A stretch of 64,000 nt of DNA. It comes from CAVVFX01 sp963747535 (GTDB lineage: Bacteria > Acidobacteriota > Terriglobia > Bryobacterales > Bryobacteraceae). The notes under the pieces were generated by a model, which was not told where the DNA came from, did no database searches, and worked only from the letters and a program-made list of their open reading frames with translations. A program made the translations under genes and the position numbers. Every line of letters begins with the position of its first letter. Within the stretch, counting starts at the first letter, position 1. Below, piece by piece: positions 44,010 through 52,055 of the stretch. Location of the stretch: contig CAVVFX010000011.1 of assembly GCA_963747535.1 (NCBI GenBank), positions 248,001-312,000 on the forward strand, in the 5' to 3' direction.

Positions 44010-44282
44010 GCTACGCAACGCCTCAGCACTACACCGACACCACCGCCGCGATAGATCCACCTGAACTGTTACTTTGCAGTTGGTTTCCTTGTCAGCGAGT
44101 TCGCATCTGTTCCCCGTGCGCATGCGCAATCCGGTTTTCAAATCTATGTTCAGGGCGTCGGCGACCCGCACGAACATAAGCCGATCAATCTTCAGGGGTC
44201 GAAGGTGCTCGGTTTCTCATGCGCTGACGGAACCTGCTATGTAGCAACGCAATGATCGGCGTTAATCTGCAGCCCGGACCTG
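44010..44282. other. Intergenic stretch without a supported gene
   Basis: Short frames only; nothing recognisable before the repeat modules begin. Confidence 0.35.
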
Positions 44283-44352
44283 GCGCTGCCTGTCACGACC
44301 GCCGCGTGTCCGTTCGAACTCGGCGGCGAACGCGGGATCGCCGCCGCGGGCC
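44283..44352 (+). repeat. Dispersed repeat, copy 3 (module a)
   Basis: GTCACGACCGCCGCGTGTCC followed by CGGCGGCGAACGCGGGATCG. Same module as at 45412, 50558 and 61180, and reverse-complementary to 38929-38997. Confidence 0.7.
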
Positions 44353-44461
44353 ACGACGACTCTCCCCGGCTCGCGAGTTGGTGATCCCGAACTTAGCCGA
44401 GCGCCCGAATGCTCGCCCGATCAGTGCGCTGGCCCGGCGCGCCTCGATCGGCCTCGTCCAG

Positions 44462-44660
44462 GTGCACTCGTTCAAAGCGAGGCCTTCGCGGGCGTAACGG
44501 CAGTGGCTTCTATTCCGTATGCCACGACAAGCGGGTGCCGTGACCAAGAATTCCACAATTTTTTGGACTTGCCGCAGCATGCCCGTTCGCGCCAGGCGGC
44601 GAACGCGGGATCGCCCGCGGCGCGCGCGATGTACTCGCCTTCGGGCCATGGCGCCGCGTG
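44462..44660 (+). repeat. Dispersed repeat, copy 4 (modules d and a)
   Basis: Module d (44462-44576) begins GTTCAAAGCGAGGCCTTCGC and ends near ATTTTTTGGACTTGCCGC; it recurs at 50805-50917. Module a (44581-44630) follows and shares the tail TACTCGCCTTCGGGCCATGG with the copy near 50.63 kb. The rest up to 44781 holds no gene. Confidence 0.7.
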
Positions 44661-44781
44661 AGGACCACGACGGAAGCACTGCCCGGCCGGGAGTTCCCGC
44701 CCGACTGACGAGAGCCGGCTTTCGTGTTGCACAAAGGGTACTTAGCGCCACGTTGTTGCACCCGCCAACGAATTGATAGTT

Positions 44782-45150
44782 TTATGCCAGACCGATAATC
44801 TGACGGACCTTGCCTATTAGCTCCTTTGGCATAAAGGGCTTTTGAATGAAAAAGCTTTCGGGACGCATTTCACCCCTTGCGCGAAGTTGACTTTCCAGAT
44901 GGCCTGAAAAACGAAGTACCTTCATCTGTGGCTGCACCGGCAATATTTCATCGACGAGATTTCGGCCCGGCTGGAAACCTACAGAATGATTGACAATCAG
45001 AAGACTGATGTCTCGTTCGTAAAGCTTTGCTTGCTGAAGCGCTACAGCACCGCTCGCAGCAGTGAGAACATCATACTTCTCTCGCTGGAGAGTGACGGCC
45101 ACCAGATCGAGGATTATAGGCTCGTCATCTACGACGAGTATCTTGAACAT
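44782..45150 (-). CDS. Receiver-domain protein lacking the phospho-acceptor Asp
   Basis: 122-aa receiver. The acidic pair is present (Asp8-Asp9 in ILVVDDEPIILD) and so is Lys104 in FIQKPF, but the position of the phosphorylated aspartate is Asn54 in LLIVNHSVGF. It may be a constitutive or phosphorylation-independent pseudo-receiver. ATG 45150 (MFKILVV) is preferred to the longer frame starting at 45219. No output domain. Confidence 0.75.
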   Translation of the reverse strand: MFKILVVDDEPIILDLVAVTLQREKYDVLTAASGAVALQQAKLYERDISLLIVNHSVGFQPGRNLVDEILPVQPQMKVLRFSGHLESQLRARGEMRPESFFIQKPFMPKELIGKVRQIIGLA

Positions 45151-45411
45151 AAAAACCTTTCGGACCCCCGCCGTTGTGCTTTTCGGTAATGCAGGGGATA
45201 TTTTCCCCATTTCCGGCAACAGTTCTTTCGGCGTGAAGCGTAGTCTTTATGATACTCCCAAAAACGAGGGATTAGCGGCGAATACTGCTACGTTTCGTCA
45301 CACCAGCCACCGCTTGTTCGCCCTAAAGTGTCGCAAATGGTCGCGTTTTTTCGCGCGCGAGGAACGCCCAAACCGACTGGCGGCGGCAGAGTTGCCAGCG
45401 CGAGGTCCTGG
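45151..45411. other. Intergenic stretch upstream of the pseudo-receiver
   Basis: Contains the probable promoter area of the receiver gene, but I see no convincing boxes. No gene supported. Confidence 0.35.
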
Positions 45412-45570
45412 GCGCTGCTGTCATGGCCGCCGCGTCAGTGCGCGCGAAGCGACGAACGCGGGATCGCCGGGGCGGGCCGCGGACACAAGTGGACAGCTAC
45501 GCAGCTTTTCTGAAAAACGCGTTCGCGATGTTTTCGCGCTCAGCGAGGTTCTCGAGGTTCGGGCCGCGGC
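45412..45570 (+). repeat. Dispersed repeat, copy 5 (modules a, b, c)
   Basis: Module a at 45412-45478 (GACGAACGCGGGATCGCCGG), module b at 45481-45537 (ACGCAGCTTTTCTGAAAAAC) and module c at 45542-45570 (CGAGGTTCTCGAGGTTCGGG). The order a-b-c on the plus strand partly mirrors copy 2 read from the other strand. Confidence 0.7.
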
Positions 45571-45706
45571 TCACCGGCTACGCCTTCTTGAATTGGCGAT
45601 ACGGCTCGAATTGCCGCTCGTGACGAGCTGTAACGGGTCACGATATTTGCCCACGGCATTCTCACGATAATTCCGGGCTGGTTGGTCAGATTGGTGTCGG
45701 CTCGGG

Positions 45707-45952
45707 ATGTCGAACCTGGAGTTGGGGTGGGATAGGATACTCGCCCGTATAGGCAGACTGCGGTATCCCAGGCATCAAAAGGCGGAATTTGGAGCGCCCG
45801 GCAAAAACGGCCGGGCGGTCTTCGCGTTTTATAGCCCAAGGCCTCCGCTCAGAGACTTCACCGATGAAATTAGGTTGTTCTTTGAGCCCGCTTCAGAAAG
45901 GCTGACAGTGATGATTGCACTGCACCCGATGCAGGACAGTTGTTACGAATAA
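45707..45952 (+). CDS. Small hypothetical protein
   Basis: 81-aa frame MSNLELGWDRILARIGRLRY, then GRAVFAFYSPRPPLRDFTDE and FEPASERLTVMIALHPMQD. The composition is protein-like, but there is no good ribosome-binding site and no recognised family. It ends just before a hairpin. Confidence 0.35.
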   Translation: MSNLELGWDRILARIGRLRYPRHQKAEFGAPGKNGRAVFAFYSPRPPLRDFTDEIRLFFEPASERLTVMIALHPMQDSCYE

Positions 45953-45957
45953 CGAAA

Positions 45958-45988
45958 CCCTCCGGCACAGGATGAGTGCACCGGAGGG
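45958..45988. terminator. Hairpin at the end of the transposition operon
   Basis: CCCTCCGG (45958-45965) pairs with CCGGAGGG (45981-45988). Read on the minus strand it follows the RecA-like gene and is trailed by TTTCGTT, a weak T tract. It could serve as a bidirectional terminator or mark the element boundary. Confidence 0.45.
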
Positions 45989-46085
45989 CTTCAGTAAGCC
46001 GATTTCTTCGGAGCCAGCCCCGTCGCATCGGCCTTGGGCATCCGTTCGGGCGCGACCCCTCACGGATAACTCAATGACGCAATAA

Positions 46086-47096
46086 CTAACTCTGCAACGG
46101 CAGGCGATAGCAACCGTTGTCCTGCACGATCCAGCCTTGCTGGCAGGCGTCCGCGATGGCCAGTTGCGCGGTTCGTTTGGAACATTCCGAGCGCTGCATG
46201 ATTTGCTCGCGCAGTTGGTTATAGCGTGCCGCCGGTCCAACCTGTGTCAGTGCCGACGTGACGTCGGAACGTTCGACCTTACGCCGACTGGCGGATTCCG
46301 CGGTTGACGGCGATCCGGCGGCGGAGAACCACAGCGTGTGCGGATCGAGTTGCAGCAAACGCGGGGGCTGCGCAACAGCGTAACGGAACTGGAAGCGTAG
46401 TTCGAGGCTGTTGAACTGCGGGGAAGGTTTGGTCAGCAGCAGATAACTATCACCCACCGCGTGCAGCGCCGAAGAACCGCGAAAGGCGCTGCCCACCTCG
46501 TCGCGAGTGATCGACTTGCGGACATGATGCACCACGATCAGTGCCGCTTTAGAAGCTTCGCGCAGAGGCAGCAAGCTCTGGCACAACGCGGCCATAGAGC
46601 GCGTATCATTTTCATCCTGATCATGCGCCGAGTACAACGGATCCAAGACAATCACTTCAGCGGACGCCGCGCGGGCAGCGTGGAGAAAATGACTGAATCC
46701 CTGCGGCGCGCTGAGCAGGTGTCCACTGGCGCGCGTGTCAACCAACAAGCTCTGATCGGCGGCCGAACCCACCGCACGGCGCATCGCCGCCAACCGGGAC
46801 ACGAACTGCTCGGTAGGCAGTTCGAACTGACAGACGAGAACACGGCGGGCAGTCGGTATGGTGAAGCCGGCGCGGTCCTGACCAGCGGCGAGCGCGAGCG
46901 CCAGATTGGCCACTAGCAAACTCTTGCCGACTTTGGGTTCGCCGCCCACAAACAGAATGCCCTGCGCGGGCAGTAGTCCGGGCTCGATCCAGCCGACGGG
47001 TGGCGAATCAGGCTGCTGTTCGATCAACTGGCCCAAGGAAAGTACCGAGGCAGGAGGCACCGGCTTACGCGCGGCTCCATTCACGGCGCTGCTCAT
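46086..47096 (-). CDS. RecA-like AAA ATPase (RepA-type, AAA_25)
   Basis: 336-aa P-loop protein with a RecA-type core: GILFVGGEPKVGKSLLVANL (Walker A), RRVLVCQFELPTEQ, VIVLDPLYSAHDQDEN (Walker B region) and ALIVVHHVRKS. Such AAA_25 proteins resemble plasmid RepA helicases. The C-terminal 90 residues (SKRTAQLAIADACQQGWIVQ) look like a winged helix. The start overlaps the ExeA-like stop by four bases, so both are made together. In a transposon it may select or remodel target DNA. Confidence 0.8.
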   Translation of the reverse strand: MSSAVNGAARKPVPPASVLSLGQLIEQQPDSPPVGWIEPGLLPAQGILFVGGEPKVGKSLLVANLALALAAGQDRAGFTIPTARRVLVCQFELPTEQFVSRLAAMRRAVGSAADQSLLVDTRASGHLLSAPQGFSHFLHAARAASAEVIVLDPLYSAHDQDENDTRSMAALCQSLLPLREASKAALIVVHHVRKSITRDEVGSAFRGSSALHAVGDSYLLLTKPSPQFNSLELRFQFRYAVAQPPRLLQLDPHTLWFSAAGSPSTAESASRRKVERSDVTSALTQVGPAARYNQLREQIMQRSECSKRTAQLAIADACQQGWIVQDNGCYRLPLQS

Positions 47097-47893
47097 AGCA
47101 AAGCCTCCTGCACGGCATCCAGCAGAATGGCTTCATCCACCCCGGAAGCCTTGCGTGCAGCGGCCAGCCGCAAGGCTGTCAACGCGAGTTTGTTGACCTT
47201 GCGCAAGATGCCTTTGGTCGCCTGATACAAGGCCTGGCGTGCAGTCTCGTCAAACAGCGGTTGCGTGACGCCGGAGGCTTTCAGTTGATGCGCGAGATAG
47301 GCGTCAAACTCCTCGCGTGAGAGTCCTTCGAGGTGATACTGCACACCGATGCGTTGACGCAACGCTTCATGCATCTGAAGCGATAGAGTGCGGCGCAGCA
47401 GCGGCTGACCGACCAGCAGAAGCGTGAGGTAGCGCGCAGAATCCATATCGAAGTTCAACAGCAGCGGCAGTTGTTCCAAGGCTGCATGCGGCAGCAACTG
47501 GGCTTCGTCGCAGATCAGAATGGGATGCTGCTTCTTACTGTGATGTAGCCGCACCACAGCGCCGGCGATCTGGCGTGCTAAATCGCCCCGGTGGTGGGCT
47601 GGTTCGAGATCCAGTTCGAGAGCCACCTGGCGCAACAGATCCAGCGCCGAGCCGGTGGCAAAGTGCACGTAGAGAATCTTGTACTGATTGGGATTGAGTG
47701 AGGCCGTGAAAGCGCGCGCCGCGGTAGACTTGCCCGCACCCACTTCGCCGGTGAGCAGACCCGCACCATGCTGCTGGGCCAGAAACTCGAAGCGGGTCTT
47801 GAGCTGATTCCATGCCTGCGAAGCAAACAGTTGCTTGACGTCGGGGCTGTCGGAAAACGGCATTTTCTTGAAACCGAAGAAGGACTCCCACAT
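47093..47893 (-). CDS. ExeA/TniB-like AAA ATPase
   Basis: 266-aa ATPase. MWESFFGFKKMPFSDSPD is the usual start of ExeA-like ATPases, Walker A is TGEVGAGKST, Walker B ILICDEAQLL, and GQPLLRRTLSLQMHEALRQR is the sensor region. In transposons this protein activates the DDE recombinase and influences target choice. It starts two bases after the DDE gene ends. Confidence 0.85.
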   Translation of the reverse strand: MWESFFGFKKMPFSDSPDVKQLFASQAWNQLKTRFEFLAQQHGAGLLTGEVGAGKSTAARAFTASLNPNQYKILYVHFATGSALDLLRQVALELDLEPAHHRGDLARQIAGAVVRLHHSKKQHPILICDEAQLLPHAALEQLPLLLNFDMDSARYLTLLLVGQPLLRRTLSLQMHEALRQRIGVQYHLEGLSREEFDAYLAHQLKASGVTQPLFDETARQALYQATKGILRKVNKLALTALRLAAARKASGVDEAILLDAVQEALL

Positions 47894-47895
47894 GG

Positions 47896-49131
47896 TTACC
47901 GGCTCTCCTTGACAAGGGGTGGAGGCAGTTGACTGTTCAGCACCGGGTCCACCAGGCGCGCGGTGCCGTGCTCCTGCCCTTCGAAGTAAATGTCCACTTC
48001 GTTCAGATCGAGCGGATCGAAGCGCACCTCAATGCGTTTGCCGGCCAGGTGCGGCGGCGCTTCAAAGAAGCGGTTATGCAACAGGAAGGTGCAATCGCGT
48101 CGCACCAGACGATCCAGACGATGAAAGAACAGACGGCGCAGATCGGTCCAGGGAGGTAGCTGGCGGACTTGTTCGATATCGCGCTGCCAGCGCAGCAGTG
48201 GGGTCGATTGTAAGGTGCTGTGTTCGCGGCAATGGTAGACGGTGTCGATCCAATGCCACAGACGTTCGTTCAACTGTTCCAGTGTCAGCGTCTGTTTCGG
48301 ATCGAGGCCCGCCAGAAACTGTTCGCGAACCGAGCGAAAGAAGCGCTCGATCTTGCCGCGCCCTTCGGGCTGATAGGGAGGCGTATGCACAATCAGCGTG
48401 CCGAGCGATGCCGCGATGCGCGCCAGTTGGATCGAGCGATAAATCTTGCCGTTGTCCATGTACAGGCGGACCGGCACGCCGCGCGAGGCGATGGCTTGGC
48501 GCAGACAATCGAGAAAGGCGTCGAGGCCCTGGTTGGGGTAGAACTGGGCGTGCGGGATCAGGCGGCTGGCATCGTCGAGCGTGGCCTGCAGGAAGACCTG
48601 CAATTTCCCGCCGCCGGACCGCTGGACATACGGACCAAACAGCATATCGGATTGCCAGAGTTGATTGGCAAACTCGACTTCGAACTTTTTGCGCGCGGTA
48701 GCGTCGGCGGCGAGCAACTGACGGGCGGTAAGTCCGTGGGCACGCAGAAAGCGATAGAGCGTGGAGGCCGAGATCTCCTGCTCGTCGGGCAGCGCCAGTT
48801 CCCGCAATAGAGCCGTGCCGGTACGATGCGGATTCTCGCGCTGCAGCCGTTCGATCAATGCGGCAGTAGCGGCGGGAATAACGCGGACTTGTCCGCGATC
48901 CTGGCGTGGTTTGGGAGCCAGCGCCGTGAAGCCGTGGCGGCGATACTGCAACGTCCATTCGAGCAAGGTGTCGGTGGACACCGAAGTCCGACGGGAATAG
49001 GGAATGTCATAACAGCGGGCCGCAACCTCCTGGGCGCGGCGCGTGAGTTCGCCCCTGGGCAGCGTTTCCAAAACCAGTGGCGCGATTAATCCATAGCGAA
49101 AAAGCGCGATTTTTTCGGCTTTGTCGTCCAT
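47896..49131 (-). CDS. DDE integrase/transposase (rve core, Mu-type C-terminus)
   Basis: 411-aa recombinase. The N-terminal helix-turn-helix region contains YSRRTSVSTDTLLEWTLQYR and LAPKPRQDRG. The rve core has Asp in LWQSDMLFGPYV, Asp in RLYMDNGKIYRS and Glu in EGRGKIERFFRSVRE. The C-terminal beta-barrel includes ENRFFEAPPHLAGKRIEVRF-like sequence. The catalytic triad is complete. Domain order fits TniA/IS481-like proteins that work with an ExeA-like ATPase. Confidence 0.88.
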   Translation of the reverse strand: MDDKAEKIALFRYGLIAPLVLETLPRGELTRRAQEVAARCYDIPYSRRTSVSTDTLLEWTLQYRRHGFTALAPKPRQDRGQVRVIPAATAALIERLQRENPHRTGTALLRELALPDEQEISASTLYRFLRAHGLTARQLLAADATARKKFEVEFANQLWQSDMLFGPYVQRSGGGKLQVFLQATLDDASRLIPHAQFYPNQGLDAFLDCLRQAIASRGVPVRLYMDNGKIYRSIQLARIAASLGTLIVHTPPYQPEGRGKIERFFRSVREQFLAGLDPKQTLTLEQLNERLWHWIDTVYHCREHSTLQSTPLLRWQRDIEQVRQLPPWTDLRRLFFHRLDRLVRRDCTFLLHNRFFEAPPHLAGKRIEVRFDPLDLNEVDIYFEGQEHGTARLVDPVLNSQLPPPLVKESR

Positions 49132-49204
49132 CTTTTTTCTCTCCTGCTGAAGAGCGTACGGTGAGCATGGGCCTGGAGGCTAGACAAGTGTTGTGTGGGG
49201 ACGC

Positions 49205-49807
49205 TCAGCCGGGCATCGGAGGGGCGGAGACTGCGGCGCGAAGACCGCGTGGAGCGAGACTGCGGGGCCAGCCCAGTAGGTGGTGGCGCAGATGAGCGAA
49301 AAGAAAACGGTGCGCTGGAATCCAGCCTGTGGCGGCGAGCATGCACAAGGCCCGATCGACCAAGCCCGGCGCGGGTGCGGGTTTGGTCAACGCCGCCAAC
49401 GCGGCGCAGAGGGACTCGGCTTGCCGGTGAAAGCGCCGGACCCAGAACTGGCCTCGCTGATAAGTCATGGCGAACAATAGCGTCGCGGTGATGGCTTGCC
49501 AGAGCTTGTTTTCCAGCAGGCGTGCAGTGAGGACCAGCGCGATCACCGTGATACTGGACCGCAAGTAGGGCAGCGCGAACTCAGGCAGCAATGACACGGT
49601 GCGCCGGCAAGCGAGACATAAGTAGCGGCGCACGCGCAATGCGCCATCGAAGTTCAAGCACGTCAGCGTGCGAGTGTAAAAGCCATGTGCGGTGAGAGGT
49701 CGTTGGTCCTGGCATTGCGGACAGTGGCGCGGTCGGTAAAGTTCGGCGTCGGCGAGTTGCTGCTCGTATTGCTGGACGGACCCGGCAAATGGGTGTAGGA
49801 TTTGCAT
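49205..49807 (-). CDS. DUF6431-like zinc-ribbon protein of the transposon
   Basis: 200-aa protein. Two Cys pairs, in HCPQCQDQRPL and YLCLACRRTVSLLPEF, form a zinc ribbon like that of DUF6431 proteins associated with transposases. The rest is helical (SSITVIALVLTARLLENKLW) and arginine-rich. ATG 49807 is used because the homologous part begins soon after; the frame upstream crosses a palindrome. It probably binds the element's DNA. Confidence 0.65.
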   Translation of the reverse strand: MQILHPFAGSVQQYEQQLADAELYRPRHCPQCQDQRPLTAHGFYTRTLTCLNFDGALRVRRYLCLACRRTVSLLPEFALPYLRSSITVIALVLTARLLENKLWQAITATLLFAMTYQRGQFWVRRFHRQAESLCAALAALTKPAPAPGLVDRALCMLAATGWIPAHRFLFAHLRHHLLGWPRSLAPRGLRAAVSAPPMPG

Positions 49808-49816
49808 TGTGTAGGT

Positions 49817-50071
49817 CAGACCCACATGGGTCTGTTCTTTCTCCTGGGAGCTTCGATTCCCAGGTCGCTCAACGCGGGAGAATTTGCCGTTCTCCCGCGT
49901 TTCCTTTGAGCTTCCTACAAATGTTAGAGCTTTTGCTTCCGGACCCGCCGCATTCCTGGCTGGAATAGGGAACTCCAAAAGCACCTCAGCGACCGACACT
50001 CGAAAAGCGTAACCGTCTGATTCTGTGGGCCGCGACGAGGGGCAGACCTATTCCTGCCAGAAATAGGTCTG
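49817..50071. other. Array of four inverted repeats upstream of the transposon genes
   Basis: Hairpins: CAGACCCA/TGGGTCTG (49817-49834), CCTGGGA/TCCCAGG (49843-49864), AACGCGGGAGAA/TTCTCCCGCGTT (49871-49901, seven-base loop), and CAGACCTATT/AATAGGTCTG (50043-50071). The first and last share CAGACC. No gene lies between 49808 and 50277. They may be recombinase binding sites at the element end, or leader structures. Confidence 0.55.
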
Positions 50072-50277
50072 GAGAATTCGTCACATAGCCCGCAGATGAT
50101 GGGATAGATGCTCACGATCCCGCGCACCAGTCAGTTTCTGATACGCCTCCCGGGCGAAATCGCGCCGGTTTAGCCGGGAATCAATGTCGGAAAACACCAA
50201 CGCCGACGCCGAGAAAACCGTGACCCGTTACAACGAGCGATCAGCGCTCATCTGGGCAGTGGCCGCCCCTCCCGAGG

Positions 50278-50505
50278 TCATGCGGGGTTCTCCAGCTTCA
50301 GCAACTCGATGTAGATCGCTCGTTCTTGTCGGCACAGCGTCATCAATTGTTCTCTGTTGTCGATAAGCTGCTGTAGCCCTTCGGATCGGCTAATGATCTC
50401 TGCGGCGATCGCCCGCCAAGTATTTTCATTGGATTCAAACAGTGCCCGCGTCTCCTCGAGAATGCGCTCACGTTTTTTTTCGAGGTCTTCCTTGCTGGCC
50501 TCCAT
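50278..50505 (-). CDS. Small helical hypothetical protein
   Basis: 75-aa charged protein MEASKEDLEKKRERILEETR, then WRAIAAEIISRSEGLQQLID and ERAIYIELLKLENPA. Heptad-like spacing suggests a coiled coil. No strong ribosome-binding site and no known family. Confidence 0.4.
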   Translation of the reverse strand: MEASKEDLEKKRERILEETRALFESNENTWRAIAAEIISRSEGLQQLIDNREQLMTLCRQERAIYIELLKLENPA

Positions 50506-50557
50506 GACCGTATGATAACCACCAAGCGGGGCGCCGGCGGGGCGCTCGGCGTGACTG

Positions 50558-50917
50558 GGCGCTGCTGTCGTTACCGCCGCGTGCGCGTTCGAGTGCGGCT
50601 GCTGACGCGGGACCGCGCCGGGCGTGTTCGATGCACTCGCCTTCGGGCCTTGGCGCCGCGCGCGAGGGGCTCGGCGGAAAACGAGTTTTCATCGGTTGTG
50701 TGGAAAACCGAGTGAAGAATCTCCTCAGCATTTGGATAAGTACTGGTCAGTAACGCTTTGGCAACAAACTGCACACAACTTAAGCAGAACGAATCAAAGG
50801 GGGGTGTACACGTTCAAAGCGAGGCCTCCGCGGCCTGACGCCAGCGGCTTCTCCTCTGTACGCCACGGCAAGCGGATGCCGTGACAAAGAATTTCACGAT
50901 TTTTTTGACTGCCGCGG
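50558..50917 (+). repeat. Dispersed repeat, copy 6 (modules a and d)
   Basis: Module a at 50558-50620 (GCGCTGCTGTCGTTACCGCC) with the tail GCACTCGCCTTCGGGCCTTG, and module d at 50805-50917 (GTTCAAAGCGAGGCCTCCGC to GATTTTTTTGACTGCCGCGG). Copy 4 has the same modules in the order d then a. No gene is supported between 50506 and 50979. Confidence 0.7.
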
Positions 50918-50979
50918 CGATCCAATCGGCGTACACTCGAAGAGTCAAGGCAATATGAGCGGCTTTGACGGCAAGGGTC

Positions 50980-51276
50980 ATGCTTCGTCCGGAGATTCGA
51001 CGCTGGTACGGCGCAAAGCACAGACGCCTGCGATCGGATCTGATCGCCCTACTCGGTCCGATCTGCCAGAAGTGCAAGAGGGAGCACCCCAGAATCAACC
51101 TCGCGCACCTCACCCACGACGTAACCGATACGACAAGGACGGGTTTCGGCTGCCCTGGTGGTCGCTTCGATCAAACGTTCCACTTCCCGCCCGGCGGGGT
51201 TTTTCCGGTCGCTGTCATCGCCGCCCTGCTGAACGAGCAGGCGCAACGCCATTGGCCCGCTAGCACGGGCCGATGA
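50980..51276 (+). CDS. Degenerate HNH-endonuclease-like protein
   Basis: 98-aa protein. LRPEIRRWYGAKHRRLRSDL, ICQKCKREHP and NLAHLTHDVTDTTRTGFGCP follow the pattern of short HNH proteins, with the first Cys pair and the histidines present. The second Cys pair after GFGCP (normally C-x2-C followed by the last His/Asn) is replaced by unrelated sequence, so the zinc finger and probably the nuclease site are broken. ATG 50980 begins the domain. Confidence 0.5.
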   Translation: MLRPEIRRWYGAKHRRLRSDLIALLGPICQKCKREHPRINLAHLTHDVTDTTRTGFGCPGGRFDQTFHFPPGGVFPVAVIAALLNEQAQRHWPASTGR

Positions 51277-51313
51277 TGTTCTGCCAGAGATGACTTAGGA
51301 ATCTCCCACCGCA

Positions 51314-51694
51314 TCAGTCCTCCGTCTCGCTCCTCCGCCCCGCCCACGGCCAGTGCCCCTCAACTTCCCCCGACATTGACCAACTCAGAAGCGTGCGGAC
51401 GACGACGAGTACCCCCAAGATCGCAACATTAGCCAGCGTGGGATCGAGGGCGACGGTTCTGACCACGTCCGCAGCGACGAGAAGTTCGAGCCCCAGCAAC
51501 AGAGCCCTAGCCAATGTCTGCTTGTAGCTCTCATAGGCGCCGGGCTCTCCGAGGTGGAAGAGGTAGCGAACCGTTCCACGCCGGATGGCCAGGATAATCA
51601 CCGCGCTTAATATAACCGCTACACCCAGTAGTTCGATTCCCAACGCGACCCATTCAATCACATGGTGGATCGTTTCCATCACATGATGATTCAC
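51314..51694 (-). CDS. DUF1622 membrane protein
   Basis: 126-aa membrane protein with three hydrophobic segments: IEWVALGIELLGVAVILSAV, LARALLLGLELLVAADVVRT and VAILGVLVVVRTLLSWSM. ETYKQTLARALLLGLE-like sequence and EGHWPW near the end are typical of DUF1622. GTG 51694 has GGAG five bases upstream; ATG 51679 is an alternative. Last gene of the minus-strand cluster; role unknown. Confidence 0.75.
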   Translation of the reverse strand: MNHHVMETIHHVIEWVALGIELLGVAVILSAVIILAIRRGTVRYLFHLGEPGAYESYKQTLARALLLGLELLVAADVVRTVALDPTLANVAILGVLVVVRTLLSWSMSGEVEGHWPWAGRRSETED

Positions 51695-51722
51695 GACTTC
51701 TCCAAGCTGACCGTGTCTGTTT

Positions 51723-52052
51723 TCATCCACTAGCCTGCATGCGTTCACCGACGCTGATCATGATTTTCCCTTCAACAAACTTCACCGGGTAGGTCGCGAC
51801 GCCAAAATCCTTCACGTGTAATGTGCATCCCGTGGTGACATCGTAACGCCACCCGTGCCCGCGGCAGGTGACTACCTTCCCCTCCAGTTGGCTCGTTCCC
51901 AGCGACAGTCCCTGATGAAGGCAGGAATCCTCCATGGCGTAGATCGTTCCGTCCACGTTGAAGAGCGCCACGTCTTTGCCGCCCACCGTGACAGTCGTGC
52001 CCTTGCCGGAAGGGAGTTCCTCCAGGCGCAGCACCTCAACAAAATCCGCCAT
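51723..52052 (-). CDS. Rieske [2Fe-2S] ferredoxin-like protein
   Basis: 109-aa protein with the Rieske ligand set: Cys44-x-His46 in DSCLHQG and Cys63-x2-His66 in CRGHGWRYD. The length and lack of other domains fit small Rieske ferredoxins that pass electrons to oxygenases or nitrite reductase-like proteins. It begins three bases before the end of the CMD gene region and probably shares its transcript; no oxygenase is adjacent. Confidence 0.9.
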   Translation of the reverse strand: MADFVEVLRLEELPSGKGTTVTVGGKDVALFNVDGTIYAMEDSCLHQGLSLGTSQLEGKVVTCRGHGWRYDVTTGCTLHVKDFGVATYPVKFVEGKIMISVGERMQASG

Positions 52053-52055
52053 GCA

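Larger units (their letters stand above)
46086..49807 (-). mobile_element. Four-gene transposon-like module (DUF6431-like, DDE, ExeA-like, RecA-like)
   Basis: Four minus-strand genes lie in tight order: 49205-49807, 47896-49131, 47093-47893 and 46086-47096, with a 2-base gap and an ATGA overlap between the last three. A DDE recombinase plus an ExeA/TniB-like AAA ATPase is the core of Tn5053/Tn7-type elements. Here the third protein is a RecA-like ATPase instead of a TniQ homologue. I could not fix the ends; hairpins at 45958-45988 and 49817-50071 are candidates. Confidence 0.65.
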
